Below, one piece after another: positions 63,735 to 64,000 of a stretch of DNA of 64,000 nt. This stretch comes from Bradyrhizobium diazoefficiens USDA 110 (GTDB lineage Bacteria; Pseudomonadota; Alphaproteobacteria; Rhizobiales; Xanthobacteraceae), in the NCBI RefSeq assembly GCF_000011365.1, contig NC_004463.1, forward strand, positions 6,682,001-6,746,000. Direction: 5' to 3'. Both the position numbers and the translations under genes were made by a program. The notes under the pieces are model-generated. The model saw only the letters and a list, made by a program, of their open reading frames with translations, had not been told where the DNA came from and did no database searches. Positions within the stretch are counted from its first letter, which is position 1; each line of letters begins with the position of its first letter.

Positions 63735-64000
63735 CTCGCACCTATGACCAGCATCGGCCTTCCTGATCCGACATCGTCCCACTCGGGAGCCGAACACCAT
63801 AAGCGGGCGCCATGGTGAGGACGAACTTTCGGCCAAGGGGGCCCCGGCGGGTTAGCACGCTCAACTACATATCCGAACGGGCGGGCTCAACCGAACAGGT
63901 TGTAGTTATGCCAAGAAACAACCCTTCCGGCAAGCCCGACCAGCGGCCTAGCGATGCTTCGTCTGCATCGCACCACCGCAATTCCGGATAACAGGAATAT

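Noticed and set aside
63908..63991. 27-residue plus-strand frame at the right end
   Set aside because: No ribosome site and low-complexity Ser/His/Asn content; not enough support.
1..64000. CRISPR array, rRNA or restriction/defence system
   Set aside because: No regularly spaced direct repeats, rRNA signature sequences or Cas, restriction or toxin-antitoxin proteins were seen; the seven repeats are irregularly spaced and carry promoter/terminator features.

Overview
The window is high-GC alphaproteobacterial chromosome. Protein style, FixK/FNR-type boxes, many solute-binding proteins and acyl-CoA catabolic genes, and the style of the small hypothetical genes all point to Bradyrhizobium or a close relative. 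That assignment is inference from gene content; no rRNA, tRNA or CRISPR array was seen. Gene starts were chosen from Shine-Dalgarno spacing and family alignment remembered from experience, not from a search.

Layout. (1) 1-10,030: a low-oxygen / carbon- and energy-storage block. It holds an ADP-forming acyl-CoA synthetase fused to a GNAT domain (cut by the left edge), a universal stress protein, a zinc alcohol dehydrogenase, an aminoglycoside-phosphotransferase/P-loop kinase fusion, a CHAD (polyphosphate-binding) protein, PHB synthase PhaC and a CBS-BON protein. Both divergent promoter regions (3.53-3.72 kb and 9.09-9.30 kb) carry TTGA-N6-TCAA boxes expected of FixK/FNR regulators. (2) 10,057-23,913: a CoA-thioester catabolic island with RidA, an aryl-CoA ligase, a MarR regulator, an orphan LIV-type binding protein, a cupin, an FAD monooxygenase, enoyl-CoA hydratase, SDR, then a tightly coupled plus-strand operon (alpha/beta hydrolase, acyl-CoA dehydrogenase, acyl-CoA ligase, opine-dehydrogenase-like protein, 3-hydroxyacyl-CoA dehydrogenase). 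Similar AT-rich dyads sit in front of the MarR-linked promoters. (3) 23,910-34,630: a second catabolic island with a NicX-like dioxygenase, an SsuABC/TauABC-type importer and its binding protein, an IlvD/Edd dehydratase, a 3-hydroxyisobutyrate-dehydrogenase-like enzyme, a flavin reductase plus acyl-CoA-dehydrogenase-fold monooxygenase pair, and a class III CoA-transferase. An N-heterocyclic or aromatic substrate is a plausible guess.

(4) 34,750-48,265 is an accessory, decaying region. It has a collapsed prophage in which a terminase N-terminus is fused in frame to a holin-like tail, an IS5-type transposase fragment, paralogous phage-type small genes on either side of a complete aromatic-ring FAD hydroxylase, a stand-alone receiver protein, an SRAP protein, many small proteins, and two frameshifted genes (GNAT, PhyH). 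Running through it is a repeat family of seven copies. In five copies, read on the minus strand, there is a promoter-like core followed by a GC hairpin and U-run, which looks like a very short RNA gene. Pairs of copies bracket small minus-strand ORFs.

(5) 48,360-64,000 returns to housekeeping/accessory metabolism: an Nramp-related transporter without the usual metal motifs, an enolase-superfamily enzyme, a SoxC-like molybdoprotein with a cytochrome c, arginase, a CHASE2-PAS-GGDEF-EAL protein, a FecR protein and an outer-membrane TpsB transporter, a lipase-like hydrolase, a small cytochrome c, and a phasin that would coat the PHB granules made by PhaC 54 kb away.
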